A stretch of DNA of 64,000 nt from Jacaranda mimosifolia (GCA_018894105.1 CM032122.1:20185674-20249673), one strand, 5' to 3'. Counted from the stretch's first letter, positions 35,780 to 48,949 are shown. Program-made: numbers and translations. The notes: a model not told the origin generated them from the letters alone.

Positions 35780-36660
35780 ATCTTATAATTTCTTTACTCA
35801 AGTGTGGCATAAGAAAGGTTAGTCTCATCAAAAGTTACATGCATGGATTCTTGAATCATTCTTTTCCTCTTATTGAACACATGATAAATTTTGCTATGGG
35901 TTGAGTACCCAACAAAGTTAGTTTCATCAACATCGGAACCAAACTTTGTCAAATAATCACTATCATTGTAACATTTGCAACTAAAAAAATAGAAATATGA
36001 AATATTTGAAAATTTATCATGCCACAATTCATAAGGGATTTTTTTTCAAAAGAGGTCTTAAGAAAATATGATTTGAGACATAACATGACGTATTCACGAC
36101 TTCACCCCAAAACAATTTGGGAAGATCATATTCATTAAACATGGTTCTAGTAACGTCCTTCAAAATTCAATTTTTTCTTTCAACCATTCCATTTTGTAGG
36201 GGAATCCTAGGATCAAAAAAATCATGAATGTAATCACGTTCTTTACCAAAAAAAAAGTAATTTCATCCTACTCAGTGCCATAGTCATGATAAAAAAAATT
36301 TCCTGTGAAATAACCCTTTTATTTTGAAGCCTTTTAGTAGTGGAATGAAAGTATTTAAAGCATCATTTTTATTAGTAAGGAATAACACCCATGTAAAATG
36401 AATTTAATCATATACTATAACAAACACATATTTTTTACTCCAAGGGAAATGGTTTTAATGGGTACAACAAGTCGATGTGGAAAAGTTGTAGTGGCTTGAA
36501 AGCTGTAACTTGTTCTTCTATTTGAAAGATGTTTAGATTTGCTTCTCTTTCTAGCATGCATCACATATCCTGTCTTTGAAAAAATTCAACTTTGGAACCT
36601 CTTTGACAAGATCTTTCTTTGTAAGATGATATATATGAGCTTTATATCTACATGGCCCAA
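35780..36660 (-). pseudogene. Copia GAG-pre-integrase and integrase region, decayed
   Basis: From about 36,655 the minus strand reads LVKEVPKLNFFKDRICDAC, the linker before integrase. It continues with WVLFLTNKNDALNTF near 36,390, PRIPLQNGMVERKN near 36,200 and DLPKLFWGEVVNT near 36,110, all standard integrase core landmarks. The 77-codon stretch 35,794-36,027 contains VGYSTHSKIYHVFNKRKRMI and VTFDET, the segment that follows integrase in copia polyproteins. A wholly conserved DDE set cannot be traced because of stops and frameshifts. In a live element it would insert the DNA copy into the genome. Confidence 0.8.
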
Positions 36661-37669
36661 TCTCCTATGTCATTTTTATCTTTCTTTCACTTGTGACAAC
36701 TAAACACTCCATATTTTAACAGGTTAAATCATCAAGGGTTATACAATAAACATTTTCATCCCTGGTGGTCATAAAACTAGTTTCTCATTTTGCGTAATAA
36801 CACAGGGAATAGGATGGAAATTAACTTCATGACCTTTATCCTATAATTGACTAAGCAAATTATGTTTAAAGTCCTCAACAATCAACATATTACCCATCTT
36901 AGTACTAGTTTTTTTTATCAATGGTACATTTACTTATTATGCATCTATTTGTGTTGTCAGCATAGAAAATATTCCTTGCAAGATATTTGTTAAGCTTGAG
37001 AAATATGGACGCATCCCCCCTCATATACTTAGAATATCTACTATCCAAGAACCACATTTTTTTGCGGGAATATTCCTTGGCATGTACCTAAAAGAAGGTT
37101 AGTTTATTTTAGGTCCCCAAACTACGTTGGGTCCTTCATGGCTAGCAGATAACTTTTTTCACCTAAATATACTTGGTACAACTAAGCTTTTCAATGGGAC
37201 ATTCATAATTGACATGACTAGGTTTACCACAAGTAAGGTAGGTTTTTTGAACTGGTTTGAAGTTCTTTCTGGGAGTTTTAAGAACCAGCTTGGTATTTTC
37301 CTAGTTCTTATGGTTTCTAAATTTCTTACCCTTTTTAGTATTATTTCTTGGTTGGATAGACTTTTGTATGTGCTTAACACTTGTCGAGAATTCACATAGA
37401 TCATCCCTAACATGACAATATTCTTTAATAATCTTTTTATCTTTAGTTTTGCAATACATATTCTAAATTTTTTTCTTCAATGAGTTACTATTTTTAGTGA
37501 GCCAACTATTCACTTTCTTTTTACACACAACATCAAGGGTCTCCCTAGTTTTAACCATTTTCATTTTCAAACATTTCCTTATGTGCTTTATCTAATTCTT
37601 CTTGCAAATCATCCATTTTTTCTTACAAAGCTTTATTTTTAGTCACAAGCATATTAAAATGAATTTCAT

Positions 37670-38610
37670 AAAGTTTTAGCAACTTTTGCACGTCTTCATC
37701 CATGTTAATTGTACTTATTTGATTTACCATGTAGCAACTCTCTTTATTATTATAGTGCTCACCATCATATTCACCCACGTGGTTGCCATCACCTTAACTT
37801 TGGCTTGCTTTGCATTTTTCTTTAATAGGGGACAATCTGGCTTTCTATGTCCAATTTATTACATTCATAGGAGTAAGGTGGCTCAGAATTTTGTGAATGT
37901 GGACTAGTTCTTTTCTGTTGTTTCAAAATTTCTTTTCGAGGTTCAACAATTACTTTAATCTTCAATAAATCAAGATAATCTCATCCTCGACATATTTCTC
38001 ATCAAAATCTGCTTAAATTTCTGAGTGGGAATAAAAATCATAATTAAAGGCAATGTTGTTTTTGGCTTTTGTTTCTGAACTTCACCTTTGTTTAGCAACA
38101 TTATATCATGGGATGTGAGACATCCAATCAATTTAGCCACGGTTAGCCTACTACGATTGCAAGCTTCCTTGACTATTGTTATTTTTTGTATCCATTATTC
38201 CTAAAGTGATACAAGAATCTTTCACACTTGCTTGTCTTTATTTATATTTCGATCAAGTGCTGGCATAAGATTAGTAATTTCTATGAACCATGCATATATT
38301 TAACTTATCGTCTCATAAAGTTTCATATGAAACATTTCATATTTATGACGAGAAGAGCAATCTGCTCTTTTCAAACCAATTGGTACCTTAGCGGCTCATT
38401 TGCAACATTTTTCATATTTGCTTTGTTGCAGCACATGTGCTGACTAGGTTATACTCCTCTTTTGTGAAAGGGTATGATAGAATATTTTTTGCCCCCGTAT
38501 TCATCGAGATGGCCTTCTTATCATCACTTGTCAATTCTCGTCGCTCCAATAGAACTATCTGTTCATCGGCTAATTTCATTGGAACCGTCAACTCTTTACT
38601 GAGCACTTCC
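37670..38610 (-). pseudogene. Copia gag with zinc knuckle, decayed
   Basis: The gag shell is recognisable from about 38,606 (LTSDDKKAISMNTGAKNIL, then FTKEEYNLVSTCAATKQIW), with RHKYEMFHMKLDETI-like sequence near 38,330. The zinc knuckle (about 37,828-37,876) reads YECNK, then after a one-base deletion GHRKPDCPLL. The first cysteine of the CCHC motif has become serine. In a live element gag forms the particle that packages the RNA. Confidence 0.75.
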
Positions 38611-38789
38611 TATAAATTAAAATGTTAAGGCAACGATATATTCATTTTTCCATGTAACATATTTGGAACTATTAAATAGTAGAGGCTGGGTGTGTGGTTG
38701 CCCTTCTGCAAAGATATCAAAAGTGTTAGTAGCAAAAGGATCTTTTACTCAGGTAGTTACACCGCAATATAGGGGGAGTGAATTTTGCC

Positions 38790-40005
38790 ATTTTAGATTT
38801 TAAAGCAGCGGAAGATTTATCACTCAAAACTTTCTACCCTTTCAAAGAACTTTAAGTATTTTTCAGAAAAGTAATTGAGATACTGACTGGATTAAAAAAA
38901 AAAAAAGCTAAGCAACCAGCTAGACTAGTGATAAGATAAATCAGTAAAACACATATAAATGAACACTAGTATTTATAGTAGTTCGGCAATACCTACTCCA
39001 CTAATTAAGATTTTACTTAGAATTTGGAACATATCAAATTAATTAACATATGGGAATGTTTGCACAGAATATGCACAATAATTGATAGAATGAAAAGAAT
39101 AAGGATCAAAACATCCTAGCAGGTGAAAACCAGCTCCTAATAGAAAGCAAAACCAGAATTCCAAAAAGTATAAGGCAAATTCCATAATGTTACAAAATCA
39201 GCTACTTTGTTAACAAGCCCAAGGGAACTTCTGCCAATCTCACTTGTACAACCTCTATGGACTAATGCACGAGTTGTTGCCACACTATATAATAAGCTCT
39301 AGACTCTCTTTCCAGAACTAAACTTAGAACACTATAGAAGATTCCAACAGCACCATTCTACTAATTTCTTTACCTAGAGGTTCTTAGAGCAACCAAGAAC
39401 ACGATTTGTTTCTCTTCATGGGATCCCATAAGAACAAGTATGACTCCCATCCAGTCTTCACCACTATGTCCTTTGAGGCACAAACGACCTTGTGCTCATC
39501 TCCCCATAATACAAGGTCCCTCGAAAATATAGTAAAGAGCAAGAAGTTAGAAACAATTAAGCTCATGTGTATGAGAGTGTCACAACTTCTCAAGAACACT
39601 CAATAAGATATTTTCAAGTGTCTCAGATTCATTTTTAGAATGCTGCAGATTTTTTCAATTTATAAATGCATTAGCAATGGCTATATATTCTAGAATGGTA
39701 AGTAACCGTTTAATACGAATAACAAAACAAAGCTATATGAAAAGAGTCTGTTGGAACCATAATTAACTCACAGAATTCAGACTTAACATAAGATACAGCA
39801 TAATTGATTCTCTTTCCTATTTATGAAGATTTGAAATATCTAGCTAGATTCTTTAGATGATCAAATCAAATAAGGAAAGTAAATTCTAGCATGTATAGGC
39901 AGATTCCAAGAGATTCTAAAGGAAAGATAATCTCAATTTTACGGCATGCTTTAGACACATAATTTTATCATAATAAAAAATAAATAAATAAACCATCAAG
40001 GGGTT
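38790..40005 (-). repeat. 5' LTR of the copia element (main part)
   Basis: It is a direct-repeat partner of 22,297-25,095, sharing blocks such as GAAGATTTATCACTCAAA near 38,811 and TTGATTCTCTTTCCTATTT near 39,804. The last bases of the LTR were displaced by a gypsy insertion and now lie at 44,330-44,338 (AGGTTAACA). The LTR edge toward gag is approximate, because the other copy is clipped there. Confidence 0.8.
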
Positions 40006-40851
40006 TGTAATTGCAAATTTCTTTGTCTGCAATAAATAAAATTAAAAGACAAGAAAAATCATATAAATAAGAATAAAATAAAATATATCATTCGTGGATT
40101 CAATTTCTAATCCAATCCTCTTATTCTTCTCTTCCAAATATGATCTTCAAATTTGATGAGCTCCACGAAAAACGCCTTGAACACCATGGATCTCCTTGAA
40201 TTTGATTTGAAATAATGCCAATTTGAGGGGTTCGCACCTTAATCTCAAATCAAACTCCAAAAATACGGGACCTCCACAAAGAACACTTTGAACACCATGG
40301 ATATTCTTGAATTTGATTTGGAGAAAATAACACCAATTTGAGGGCTTCGCACCTTGATCTCGAATCAAGTGCTAAAATATGATGAGCTCCACAAAGAATG
40401 CCTTGAACGCCATAGATCGTCTTGAATTTTCTTGAGAGAATTATTGGACTCCTTTAAAGTTTTCTCTCACTTACTGGGATTTGTGTTGTGTGTGGAATGA
40501 GCTTTCATCTCTCCCCTTTATATAGATGCTTAATAGGAGATTTCCATATTGACTTGAACTTCTTTAATGATTATCTCTTAGATAAGATAATATCAAATAT
40601 TAAAAGACAATGTCAAATATCTTTGATTTGACAATATCAAACATAAAAAAATAATGTCCAATATCAAGAGATTACGTCAGATACTTTGATTTGATTGGTC
40701 TATAAACATAGATACTTCATATTTGACACTTGTCAATATTTGATTTGAGCATAAAATAAATTTCAAAAAATAAATAGAAATTTTAAATTAATATACAGGA
40801 TATTATTTTACATGTTTCACTTCTCCATCGGCTAAAATTAATATGTCTGCA
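40006..40851 (-). repeat. 3' LTR of the gag-only gypsy element
   Basis: It carries three copies of the family's LTR tandem repeat (anchors at 40,158, 40,269 and 40,384). It ends with ATGTCTGCA. The partner LTR at 43,450-44,329 has the same copy number and the same first spacing of 111 bp. Confidence 0.85.
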
Positions 40852-41339
40852 AATGCCCCCACTTCAAGGCTTGGCAAAAGATGTTTCAATCATCCATGAA
40901 AGAGCCAAGGCCTGAAGTATTTGGAACTTTTTTCTTTTCTCATTTTTTTGCATACGTTTGTGGCCAGAACGTCCTCCAAGCATTCCTCAAACCATGCTGC
41001 CATCACAAATTATCATCTCTTTGTGGGATCTTTATAAACTTTGCGGATTGCTAATACATGGAGATTTTTATAATAAGGTCATCCTATTTACTTGTAGACC
41101 CAATAAAGGGATCAAATCACAACATAGTTTAAAGTAAACATCCTTTTGAGGGGGATGCTGCATACAGTTTATACTCATGCGGGCCAAGAGTAACATGCGG
41201 TTTAGGCTCGTGCATCAAGGAGCATATTTAACTTGAGTAGACATTTTATACTCATGCTAAAGAGTTCACTTGAATTTGATTGATAATTTATACTCATGTC
41301 ATGGACTTTACTTGAATTTGACTTAATAGATAGTTTACA

Positions 41340-42080
41340 CTCTTACCAAGGAGTACATGGAAAGACTTTAACTTAAAAAATTTGGATAGATTATGTTCGT
41401 ATCTAGGAGCATTGTTGCCAGTTTAGACTTGTATCAAGGAGCACATGGGGACTTTGAATATTTAAATAGTTTATGCTTGTATTTAGGAGTTTTATTGATA
41501 GTTTAGACTCGCATCAAGGAGCACATGGAGAGACTTTAAATATTTAGATAATTTATGCTCGTATCTAGGAGCCTTATTGACAATTTAGGCTCGTATCAAG
41601 GAGCACATGTGGAGACTTTGAATATTTAGATAGTTTATGCTCGTATCTAAGAGCATTATTGACAATTTAAGCTCTTATTAAGGAACACATAGAATTTGGA
41701 GACTTGAACTTTGGACTTGAAGACTTGGAGACTTGAATCTTTGATTTGAAGACTTGAAATTTTGAGTCTTGGACTTGGAGATTCAGAGCCTTGAGCCTTG
41801 ACTTGAAGACTTGGAGACTTTAGTCGTGGATTTGAAGACTTGAAAACCTGACCTTGGATTTAAAGACTTGTAGACTTGAATTTTGAATTTGGAGACTTGA
41901 AATTTTGAGCTTGGACTTGGAGACTTAGAGACTTGACTTTGACTTAAAGACTTGGAGACTTGAGTTTTGGATATGGAGACTTGGAGTCTCGAGTAATGGA
42001 TTTTGACATTTGGAGACTTGGAGTCTCGAGTGTTGGATTTGGAGATTTAGAGCCTTGAGTATTGAATTTGGAGACTTCAA
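41340..42080. repeat. Two adjacent tandem-repeat arrays inside the gypsy element
   Basis: The first array (about 41,340-41,700) has a period near 81 bp; the AAGGAGCACAT-type anchor recurs at 41,348, 41,437, 41,517, 41,598 and 41,680. The second (about 41,690-42,080) is a shorter irregular repeat built on GACTTGGAGACTTGA. Tandem arrays downstream of the coding region are a known habit of Tat-lineage gypsy elements. Confidence 0.75.
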
Positions 42081-42199
42081 TTTGAGAAATTGAAATAGTT
42101 TATGCTCATATGTGGGAGTATTATTGATAGTTTAAGCTCTTATTAAGGAATATTATTGACAGTTTAGGCTCTTATCAAAGCGCATATGGAACTTGAAGA

Positions 42200-43380
42200 T
42201 AAAACTTAATTGCCCCCAACATATTCATCATCATCGCCACTACTTAAATCTTCTTGTTCATCAAAATTCAAGTTTATTTCAATATTATGTGCACGAGTGC
42301 CAAATCTTCAAAAGTTTTTGGTTTAATTCCCTGAAGTATGTAGCAAAGACTCCAATGCATTCCTTCAATAAATATCTCAATGACTAAAGCCTCGGATAAT
42401 TGATCTTTACAGTTAAAACTCAAATTTCTCCAACGATTGATGTATTCAATAATCGGCTCATATTTTCATTGGCAAGACTTAGTTAGTTCAATCATACCGA
42501 CTATCCTTCGAGTGTTGTAGAAGCGATTAAGGAACTCTTGTTCCATCTGCCCCCAACTATCGATGGAGTCTGCCTTCAAGTCAATATACTAATCAAAAGC
42601 ATTGCTCTTTAATGATCAAACAAACTACTTGACCAAATGATCTTCATATGTCTCAGCATTATTACAAGTCTCATTGAAATGAGCCACATGCTGCTTTGGG
42701 TTGCCCTCGCCATCAAATTGCTAAAGCTTAGGGGTTTGGTATCCAATTGGCATTTTCAAATCATCAATCCTTTGAGTATAAGGCTTAGAGTAAGTCATAA
42801 ATGATTTAGAACTTCCCTCAAGCTTGTCTTTGATAGTCCTCATGATAAACACCTTCAATGGGTTGATGGGAATTAGTCTATCAGTGGAAAGTTGTAGTTC
42901 TTTTGTTGCAGTCTCTTCATTTTGGCTTGCTATCTCCTTGTAGATATTTTACGTTCATCTTGGGCATCAATTTGTTTCTCTACCATGCAACTGACATCAA
43001 GGTTGTCCACTTTACACATTAATTTGGAGATTTGAAAGTCTCACCCTTGGACATGCTTCATGAGTCCTTCAATAGCCCTTATCAAATTTACAATTTGTTC
43101 CTACAAAGTTGTAGCAATTATCACCATTAATGTCACATGCTCGAGGAATTTCATGTTGAGTAGGGATGGATGATGTGGATTCTTCCTTTAAGTCTCCACC
43201 ATCTTCATTCATATCAATAAAATGTGGCAACACCTTTTCCATAGCAAGCGAAGGAGCCACCTCCGAAGATGATTGTAACTTCTTAGATATACCTCTTGTA
43301 ACGACACCAACACTTTTTGCTCCAGCACTTGAGGAATTTGAGGTAGTAATTTTCAATGCAGCAGTCTTGTTGGTGGCCAT
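42200..43380 (-). pseudogene. Gypsy gag polyprotein, decayed
   Basis: The minus strand opens with MATNKTAALKITTSNSSSAG at 43,378, a Ser-rich N-terminus. It continues through acidic sequence to the retrotransposon gag domain at about 42,780-42,250: YQTPKL, FDGEGNPKQHVAHFNETCNN, GQMEQEFLNRFYNTRRIVGM and [20 protein letters not shown]. These are typical landmarks of plant Ty3/gypsy gag. Several stops interrupt it. No protease, reverse transcriptase or integrase follows, so the element would depend on a related autonomous copy. Confidence 0.85.
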
Positions 43381-43449
43381 TTGATACTTCAATCTTGATG
43401 AAGGAAAGAGATGATAGGTAGAGATTGTCCCACTGGGTATGCCAAAATT

Positions 43450-44329
43450 TATAATCACAAATTTCTTTATCTGCAATAAATAAAATTACAAGACAAGAAA
43501 AATCATACAAATAAGAATGAAATAAAATCTATCAATTGTGGATTCAATCTCTAATCTAATCTTCTTATTCTTTCCTTCCAAATATGATCTTGAATATTGA
43601 TGAGCTTCGTGAAGAATGCTTTGAATATCGTGGATCTCCTTGAATTTAATTTGAAATAACCCCAATTCAAGGGCTTCGCACCGTAATCTTGAATTAAATA
43701 CCAAAAATATACAAGCTCTACGAAGAATGCTTTGAACACCATGGATCTCCTTGAATTTGATTTGAAGAAAGTAATGCCAATTCGAGGGATTAGCACCTTG
43801 ATCTCGAATCAAATGCCAAATTTTGATGAGCTCCGCGAAGTATGCCTTGGAAGCCATAGATCTCCTTGAATTTGCTTGAGAGAATCGATGGACTCCTTCA
43901 AAATTTTCTCTCATTTGCTAGGATTTGTGTTGTGTGTGGAATGAGCTTTCATCACCCCTTTTATATAGATGCTTGATGAAAGACTTCCAAATTGACTTAA
44001 ACTTTTCTGATTATTATCTCTTAGATAAGATAATATCAAATATCTTTGATTTGACGATATAACATATCAAAAATTAATGTCAAATATCAAGAAATTATAC
44101 TAGTATCTTTAATTTAATTGGTCTATAGACATAGATACTTCACATTTGACACTTGTCAATATTTGATTTGAGCATAAAATAAATGTTAGAATATTAATTA
44201 AAATTAACTATTTATCTTTTGGAATTAACTTTAATAAATTCTAAGAAATAAATAGAAATTTTAAATTAACATCTAGCATATTATTTTACATGTGTTACTT
44301 TTCCATTGGTTAAAATTAATATGTCTACA
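43450..44329 (-). repeat. 5' LTR of the gag-only gypsy element
   Basis: It is the partner of 40,006-40,851, with repeat anchors at 43,602, 43,713 and 43,828. It ends with ATGTCTACA. The short minus-strand reading frames in it are only the tandem repeats read as protein. Confidence 0.85.
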
Positions 44330-44601
44330 AGGTTAACAAACTAGAATTTTGCAATCTCAATATCTAGTTGTAATGAGAGAAACCTAAAATATCTAAAAGA
44401 AAAAAGTCCTTTTAACTCTTAAAATATTCAGAATATAGTCACAATTTTGCAATTAACACTAGCTATAAAAATTTCACTTTTCCCCTATTACTAGGTGATA
44501 AAACAAGATATTTCTTGAAGGCAATTCAAAGCATTTTAATAACCACAGATTCAACTCCCTTTTCACATCATTAGTAAAGCAGTCTTTCTGCATGTTGAAA
44601 A

Positions 44602-47297
44602 TGTGGCACCCTAGCCAAGAGTGGTTCCTAAGCTAAGGTGACACTAATTCAAACTTAAAATAAAATTCAAAAGATAGCTAAGGGAACAAAAATTTAACAA
44701 AGTCACCAAGTGACAGTTCAACACTAGACCCAAAAGAACATTTCAGAGAGCACATTATGTACATATCAGAAATCTTAAGATCAAACTTAAACATTTACAT
44801 AATATTCTCAAGTCTGAGCATCTCGATTAGGTGTAATCAATATATACAAGCATAGCACCTAATCCATTACAAAACATATCTTTCCTCAGGCACGCCTAGA
44901 GCCCTCAACCTTTATTCAGTCTTGCCTGGGAAGAGAATAACAGATAACAAAAGGGGGTAAGTCCTAAGGACTTAGTGAGGGGGAAATATGACAAATAGAC
45001 AAAGAAAAACTGTCGAAGATACAACAATTGATAAACAGATTCAACAGAAAGCAAAACTTTACAAAATAAAGTAAAGATGTAACATAGCACAATTGATACC
45101 AAATTTAACAGGCTATTGGCAACTCCTTCCTTATTGCTCCCAAAATAGAACATAAACAATAATAGACGATAACATGGAGTATAATAAAAAATAACATTTT
45201 CCCTTATTACTATGTTACCCAAGCATTTGAGTCGGTAGACATGTGGCATGGCTGGCCACATGCCAGATCCCGCCACTCACAGACAGCTAATCTCCAACTA
45301 CCTGCAAGTTAGGATCTTAAGTAGGTACTAGCTGGGAGACTAGCCACCACCGGACCATACCGTCTGTTTGTATTTTCCAACCTAGCCTGGACCCAACTCA
45401 ACCCCATCGGGCGGTAACTCCCAAGAGCATCCTCAAGTTGACTTAACAATATTTCAACAGATAATACATATGCAAATAATCGATCAGAACATATCTATGA
45501 AACCAAACATAACAATACAATCTGTGAACACTGGCCGGCAAGGCCATATAAATAGTATACATGATGATTTAAAAAGGAGTACAAAATGAGATTTGATCAA
45601 CAAGACCAAAACAACAAGATATATAGGAAAAGCCGACAAAGCTTTAGTATATATGGAACATAAACATATATCATAATAGGTGTTCTGGGCACCAGAACAA
45701 GTACTGTCAGTTCCAACAAATAGAAATAGGAAATACAAACATTAAAGATCATTCACTTCCCATAATAGGAAAAACTAACCCTTACCTTAGGTTCCACAGA
45801 AAATGCTATCCTTGCTCTATTGTCCGGCAAATCCCAACTCCTCGTCATCTTTCCAAAAGAGCGTACTTAACGTCAAAATACTTGTATCGACCTTTAAACA
45901 ATAATTAAGCCATCTATATCTTCATATCGGTTGTTTTACAATTAATATAATATTTTAAGGCTCGGCTCCAAAGATACTATATGATAACATGCTGATTATG
46001 CCATTAAGGCTACGATATTTATAAGAGCCATATTCGCTCTAGTCGATAATCTTTTGCTAAGTCAATAGTTCCTAATTTAACAATTTAAGTCCTATCTTGG
46101 CAACTTAGTCAAAACATAATAATCAATTCAGATTCCTATAATATTTGGTCCTTGCAACATTACACAAAGGCAAATATAAAATTACAGCGGTTAAATCTAA
46201 TTAACAGGAATTCAATCTTTAATGATTCGACACCAAACATCATTATATACAAAATTAGGGTATTAATCATCTACTTAACTTAATTAATCAAAGATTATAT
46301 ATATTTTACAGATCCTGGTCCACTCAACATTATATATATCCATGCATTCTATTGTCTCAATTCCAGTCATGTTCTTTTCATATCATTTTATAATACAAGA
46401 ATTTGTAAGGTAACAAGAATAATACAAGCTAATTGGAAATAACCCCAATTCCAAATAATTTTTTCCAAAGATTTTATTTTCGGAGCTCAATCACCACAAA
46501 CCAATACTACACACGTGACCACGATGACGAGATGAAAACTTTGTCTCAAAACTACCGTGCGCCGTCGCTACCATCCGCTGCCACTGAATTTGCTTACTAC
46601 CACCACCAACTGACGCGTCTCAACAAACATAATTAAATGCCCTGGTCAATTTTTAGCTTTGCCATTGATTTATCATCTAATTTGCCAAAAAATTGAACTA
46701 GGTTTCTCCCTCGCTGCCGCTTTCCGCTGCGACCAATTCTCCTATGCTGCCGGCCCATTCGTGAAATTGAAAGCACTAGGATGTTCCTTGAACTAAACCC
46801 ATCACAACCCACTACTCCAATTCAAGCTTCCACCACCAGTGAAGCCACGCCCACCACTTCCACCACTACTCGAGTTTCTTGAATTCTAGTTATTAATATG
46901 TTCCTTGAGCTGAGAGGAAAAGATTGGTATGGCTAGTTTCGAATTTTTCCGGCGTCAGAGAAGAATTCTCCGGAGATGAAGGGAGGAGCTTGCATGCGGG
47001 AATTGAAGAAAATGGGGGGGAGGGGGGAGGGGGAAGGGGAGGATATTTAAAGGGTAGTTTTTGGTAATTACAAATTGACCCCCAACATTTTATTTCAATT
47101 TTCAATTAAGCCCTTTATTTAATGAATGCATTAGATTGAGTCATTTGACAGAAATAATTTCAATTTAACCCCCCAAAATTTTCAAATGTCCTACAATAAA
47201 GTCTTTATATATTTATATTTTGACCCCCGAAACTTTTTTTTAATTAAACTAAAGATATTTAAATTTTTACCAATTAAATTTTTTTAGGGATGTTATA
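44602..47297 (-). repeat. Solo LTR of a gypsy element, 2,696 bp (Del/Tekay-like)
   Basis: It is flanked by perfect 5-bp duplications GAAAA at 44,597-44,601 and 47,298-47,302. On the minus strand it begins TATAACATCCC and ends GGGTGCCACA; long LTRs with AACATCCC/GGGTG ends are typical of plant chromovirus-type Del/Tekay elements. It contains a GC-richer part (about 45,240-45,430) and a polyglycine/proline-like G tract (about 47,012-47,040). No second LTR or internal region adjoins it, so it arose by LTR-LTR recombination. The lineage name is by resemblance. Confidence 0.85.
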
Positions 47298-47302
47298 GAA
47301 AA

Positions 47303-48949
47303 ACTCATTCATCACTCTATTCAAAACTTCCACTATTATACTTGCCAAGTTATTAATTTACTTCAAGCCATGACCAAGCCCATAACTAGCTCGAAGTAAA
47401 AGAAAAAATAATAAGTCCCTACATCAAATAGTGTTATTATGCGTTTAGGTCCATCATTACTGAATTCAAATGGCTAATATCATTGTTTTCTTATTATTTG
47501 TGGATTGTCAGTTATGGATACAGGCATCATCTTGGAGGTCTCCATGTTGTTTTAAGATTCTAATTAGATAGTTTGATCCCCACAACTAAAATCTTATATA
47601 TATAGGTGATACGAAACAATAAAACATATTTCCTTGTCCCACCTTTTTTTCATGCCAGACTTCACCACAAACAACGCAAATTTCTCCACAAATTCATTGT
47701 GGGTGAGAAAAGCCATGAGAAGAAAGGTGAAGAATCTAAGGATCAATCGATTTACGCACTTGCGGTATTAGGTGGATCTTTAATCAATTAAATTATATTA
47801 TATTTTGATTCGTTTAGGTGTTTAAGACATTGACATATTATGATTTTATGGATGAAGTAACTTAAACCAATCCATAGATTAAGCAAAAAAATGTTATAAG
47901 ACGGAGTTTTGCCTTCTTTGTTCTTTAAATGTCTTTCCAAATAAATATGTATGTTTTTTGTAGCCTTACAAAGATGATTTGAGTATGCTATGTTAAAATT
48001 TATGATACACAATGCCTATCATGTGATCCTATTTTTTCATAAAGATTAAAAAAATTATTTTCTGATAAGAAAGAGAAGAAAAGATTACTTTCTGACTAAG
48101 AAATTAACTAAGGAATATGCTCTATATGATTGGGTGACCCCTAACCATGCTACTAGGTTAAAATAGCAAAATTTATAGATCGTACTACTGGATTAAAGTA
48201 GTAAACCTTTTATCGTGCGACAACGTTATAGTAGCAAATCTGATAGAAAGTCAAAAAAAAAATATTTACAGGCAATTTACTGTTTATACCACTTTATAAC
48301 CATTTCTTAGAGGATTTAATTGAGAATGAAGAGGATGATCAATTTTCCGGTTGGTGGAAGATACTAAGATGCTCCTTAGTTCGGACAGATTTATACAAGT
48401 ATTTAATGATTGTAATAGTTAGGATTGATTCCTAAATATAGGCATTTGATATCTGAGTTTGAAAATTTGAATTGTTTCCTGCTGCAATGTTTTTGAAGTT
48501 TCATAATAATATTTTATGGCTTTAGAATGTTCTAAATTTCAAGACTTAGTGTTTCTGAGTCCTTTCGGCTTAGAAACATTATCGTGTTATGTCTTAGATT
48601 TGGGGCAAGATAGAGTCCCCAGGAATCAAACTATCCATTACTTCGATAGTTGGGAAAAATAGTTCTTGGAGCTCATCAAATCATAAATTTTGGTTTATGA
48701 TTATGGTGCTATACCCTTGAATCAACACCACTGAAAGTTAAATAAAACTTGGAGAAGATCAATTCAACTAACCAAAATGCAAAGATCGGATTTTTTGAGA
48801 GAAGAATTAGTCGATCAAAAATATAGATTGTATCCACAATTGATCAAGTTCGATAAAGTTTCAATTCGTATTATTTTTATGAAATTTATGTTACACACTT
48901 CGTTCAAAACTTCCATGGCCAACAGAAAAAAGGTAGAGTTACATGGAAT
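47303..48949. other. Spacer DNA, nothing recognised
   Basis: No TE family or gene was recognised between the solo LTR and the right arm. Short open frames at 47,606-47,791 and 48,777-49,034 have no recognisable domain. The second runs into a Tourist MITE at 48,983 and so is not a gene as it stands. Confidence 0.5.

Larger units (their letters stand above)
40006..44329 (-). mobile_element. Ty3/gypsy element, gag only, 4,324 bp
   Basis: Two LTRs (40,006-40,851 and 43,450-44,329) flank a 2.6-kb interior that holds gag remnants and tandem repeats but no pol, so it is a non-autonomous, LARD-like copy. Flanks GGGTT (40,001-40,005) and AGGTT (44,330-44,334) match at four of five bases. It inserted four bases inside the end of the copia 5' LTR: joining the flanks restores the GGGGTTAACA end seen in the other copia LTR. 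A likely polypurine tract (GAAGTGGGGGCATT, minus strand) abuts the left LTR, and TTTTGGCATACCCAGTGGG after the right LTR is the likely primer site region. Confidence 0.85.
22297..44338 (-). mobile_element. Ty1/copia retrotransposon, degenerate and heavily nested
   Basis: On the minus strand the order is 5' LTR (right), gag with zinc knuckle, integrase, reverse transcriptase, RNase H, an extra reading frame, polypurine tract and 3' LTR (left). Integrase before reverse transcriptase is diagnostic of Ty1/copia. Three other elements interrupt it (23,405-24,965; 28,520-35,396; 40,006-44,329). Removing them joins the coding domains in order. Every domain has stops and frameshifts. The 3' LTR end at 22,297 looks truncated relative to the 5' LTR, so no target duplication can be read. 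Confidence 0.88.

Noticed and set aside
43486..43914. A 142-codon minus-strand frame, with similar frames at 40,147-40,368, 43,551-43,796 and 8,682-8,909
   Set aside because: The product is the LTR tandem repeat translated, a repeating GVQ...FLQIKFKEIH unit. It lies entirely in LTRs and is not a gene.
44905..45738. Minus-strand frames of 123 and 84 codons
   Set aside because: They lie within the 2.7-kb solo LTR, are hydrophobic and Leu/Phe/Tyr-rich as expected from this strand's composition, and show no domain.
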